Source: Planctomycetota bacterium (GTDB lineage: Bacteria; Planctomycetota; Phycisphaerae; UBA1845; PWPN01). From it: DNA of 64,000 nucleotides. Every line of letters begins with the position of its first letter. Position 1 is the stretch's first letter. The stretch covers positions 1-64,000 of the forward strand of contig JAKPHF010000011.1 of the NCBI GenBank assembly GCA_029550525.1, written 5' to 3'. The position numbers and the translations under genes are program-made. Below the pieces are notes generated by a model. The model was given only the letters and a program-made list of their open reading frames with translations. It made no database searches and was not told the DNA's origin. Shown in pieces: positions 62,866 to 64,000 of this stretch.

Positions 62866-64000
62866 TCAGAACGAGAACACCAGCTCTGTCCGCACGAACA
62901 CTGCCGGGTCGTTGTTGGATTTCGCATAGTAATCCCCCGGGCAGAAAAATTCAGCAACGACGTGGCCTGAAATTTGGGGTGTGATCACGTATTTCAACCA
63001 CCAGGTGAGCAGTTGCCCGCGAAAACAGCCGCTGTCGCTGAAGCCGGGCCGGTCTCGAAACGTGTTTTGGTCCGCAAACAGGAGATGGTAATCAGTGAGC
63101 ATCTCCATTTGGGGCAGGATGCTCACGCTGTGGCCGAGCGCCACCCGGTGCAGGTTGCTCAGATCGCTGATTCGCGACTCCGAAGAGGCCGTGTAGATGA
63201 GTAACTCGCTGAAGCGCGGCCAGCGGCCCCACAGGGGATCGAAGCCTTCGTACTCGCCCGTGCCCGGCCGATCGCCCGACATGTACTCGTAATCCAGACG
63301 CAGCCAGTTCTTGTGAGCATCGTTGAAGTGATAGGCCAGCCGGTCCAACGATGCCAGCCCGCAGACATTCCGGCCCATTCGGTGGCCGAACTGAGCCGCA
63401 ATCTCGCCCTTGATCTTCCAATGCTCGTTCAGATCGTGCAATGCCCGCGTGCCGAACGTGTAGAACTCGGCGTTCAAGCCTCCCGGCGCTTCCCGATCGT
63501 CGTTCTTGTAGATGAAGTAGCCGTCGATCTCTGTCGCCCGCAGCGACTTGTTTTCGACCCACACGATCGCCCCACGCTCGTCCTGCTCGGTCACGTAACG
63601 CTGTTCGGGAACCCCCGTGATCAGGTTCTCGTTGCGGGTCTTGATCATGCGGACCCAATTTTCCGCCTCGGCGTCCTGTTCGATGTAAATCGTGTCGATC
63701 TTGGTCTGAATCTCGGCGAGGGTAGTTGTCAATCGAATAGCGTCGAAGTAGATCGTGCGCGACCCGTCCAGCGGCGTGCCTTCGAACACCAGCCAGCGGT
63801 CGCCCAGCGCGATCTCCTGTCGCCCGCCCACGATCACGATCGGCAGGTCGAACGGGTTTTTCAGCGTGGCGTTCAGCAGATCGAACAGCACTTCGCCGTC
63901 ATCGAACGGCTGGGCGAATTCCGGCTTGAAGAAGTTCCGGCTCTCCCACACGATCCGCGTATTGACGTCGAGAAAATCGCCCAGCGAGATAGTGGACCAG
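62866..64000 (-). CDS. AlgE-like outer membrane porin, partial
   Basis: About 378 codons of the C-terminal part of an outer-membrane beta-barrel; the N-terminus lies beyond the window. EGFDPLWGRWPRFSELLIYT is the hallmark of the alginate-export family, and alternating strands end in FVRTELVFSF with the C-terminal Phe typical of outer membrane proteins. GRQEIALGDRWLVFEG is the usual early block. It would export or take up a polysaccharide or small acids. It is upstream of the thioesterase by 20 bp, in the same direction, so it may begin this operon. Confidence 0.85.
   Translation of the reverse strand, partial: WSTISLGDFLDVNTRIVWESRNFFKPEFAQPFDDGEVLFDLLNATLKNPFDLPIVIVGGRQEIALGDRWLVFEGTPLDGSRTIYFDAIRLTTTLAEIQTKIDTIYIEQDAEAENWVRMIKTRNENLITGVPEQRYVTEQDERGAIVWVENKSLRATEIDGYFIYKNDDREAPGGLNAEFYTFGTRALHDLNEHWKIKGEIAAQFGHRMGRNVCGLASLDRLAYHFNDAHKNWLRLDYEYMSGDRPGTGEYEGFDPLWGRWPRFSELLIYTASSESRISDLSNLHRVALGHSVSILPQMEMLTDYHLLFADQNTFRDRPGFSDSGCFRGQLLTWWLKYVITPQISGHVVAEFFCPGDYYAKSNNDPAVFVRTELVFSF

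Overview
The window looks like a high-GC chromosome segment from a planctomycete-type bacterium, most likely a Phycisphaerae-like lineage. The reasons are a prepilin-type secreted protein at the left edge, two proteins ending in the short Asp-rich dockerin-like repeats common in that group (C-terminal DxDxDGDxD blocks near 500-700 and 56300-56500), an Alternative Complex III respiratory operon, many secreted or lipid-anchored glycosidases, and intergenic DNA full of palindromic and word-like repeats. The taxonomic call is inference: there is no rRNA here, only one tRNA.

Layout. 1-1800 (minus): a prepilin-like protein cut by the window edge and, upstream of it, an interrupted secreted dockerin-type gene. 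1937-8707: a small HEAT-repeat protein, then a minus-strand set of three (LarA-like protein, ThDP-dependent pyruvate-oxidase-like enzyme, FAD/Fe-S lactate-glycolate-type dehydrogenase) that could send lactate electrons to quinone. 8907-21190 (plus): a tightly coupled operon for Alternative Complex III (actABCDEF), a small membrane protein, a SCO copper chaperone and a caa3-type cytochrome oxidase (coxB-A-C and subunit IV). The oxidase has the YSHP motif of A2-type enzymes. 21218-24459 (minus): a short-chain dehydrogenase, a GH15 glucoamylase-like enzyme and an unlisted 55-residue membrane peptide. 24523-25388: tyrosine recombinase remnant, tRNA-Gly(TCC) and GC-rich hairpins. 25389-27200: a B12-binding radical SAM protein. 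27506-43159 (plus): Complex I genes nuoD to nuoN, with a GH10 xylanase gene and a large palindromic element between nuoH and nuoI; nuoA, nuoB and nuoC are absent from the window. 43093-48087: a metzincin-like lipoprotein, gamma-glutamyltransferase and a class V aminotransferase. 48342-54270: GH2 glycosidase, Gfo/Idh/MocA dehydrogenase and a glycosidase-like lipoprotein. 54370-55730: rhodanese plus DoxX/MauE-like pair. 56027-56542: a broken beta-propeller/dockerin fragment. 56614-62845 (minus): thioesterase, indolepyruvate oxidoreductase iorAB, two phenylacetate-CoA ligases and an ACT protein. 62866-64000: an AlgE-like outer membrane porin cut by the right edge.

How it fits together. Most of the window is energy metabolism. 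Complex I and the lactate-type dehydrogenases reduce quinone, Alternative Complex III oxidises quinol and passes electrons to caa3 oxidase. The aryl-acid cluster would turn aromatic 2-oxo acids into aryl-acyl-CoAs and interconvert these with the free acids. Secreted glycosidases and a porin point to polysaccharide use.

The least explained material is between genes. At least six families of palindromic or word-like repeats occur, several of them in the spacers of the nuo operon. One is a 215 bp element with GNRA-type tetraloops, two oppositely oriented hairpin units and a perfect 21 bp stem. I regard these repeats, the GH10 insertion in nuo and the hidden 55-residue peptide with its overlapping hairpin as the best candidates for something undescribed. 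I did not find a clear new defence or catalytic system.
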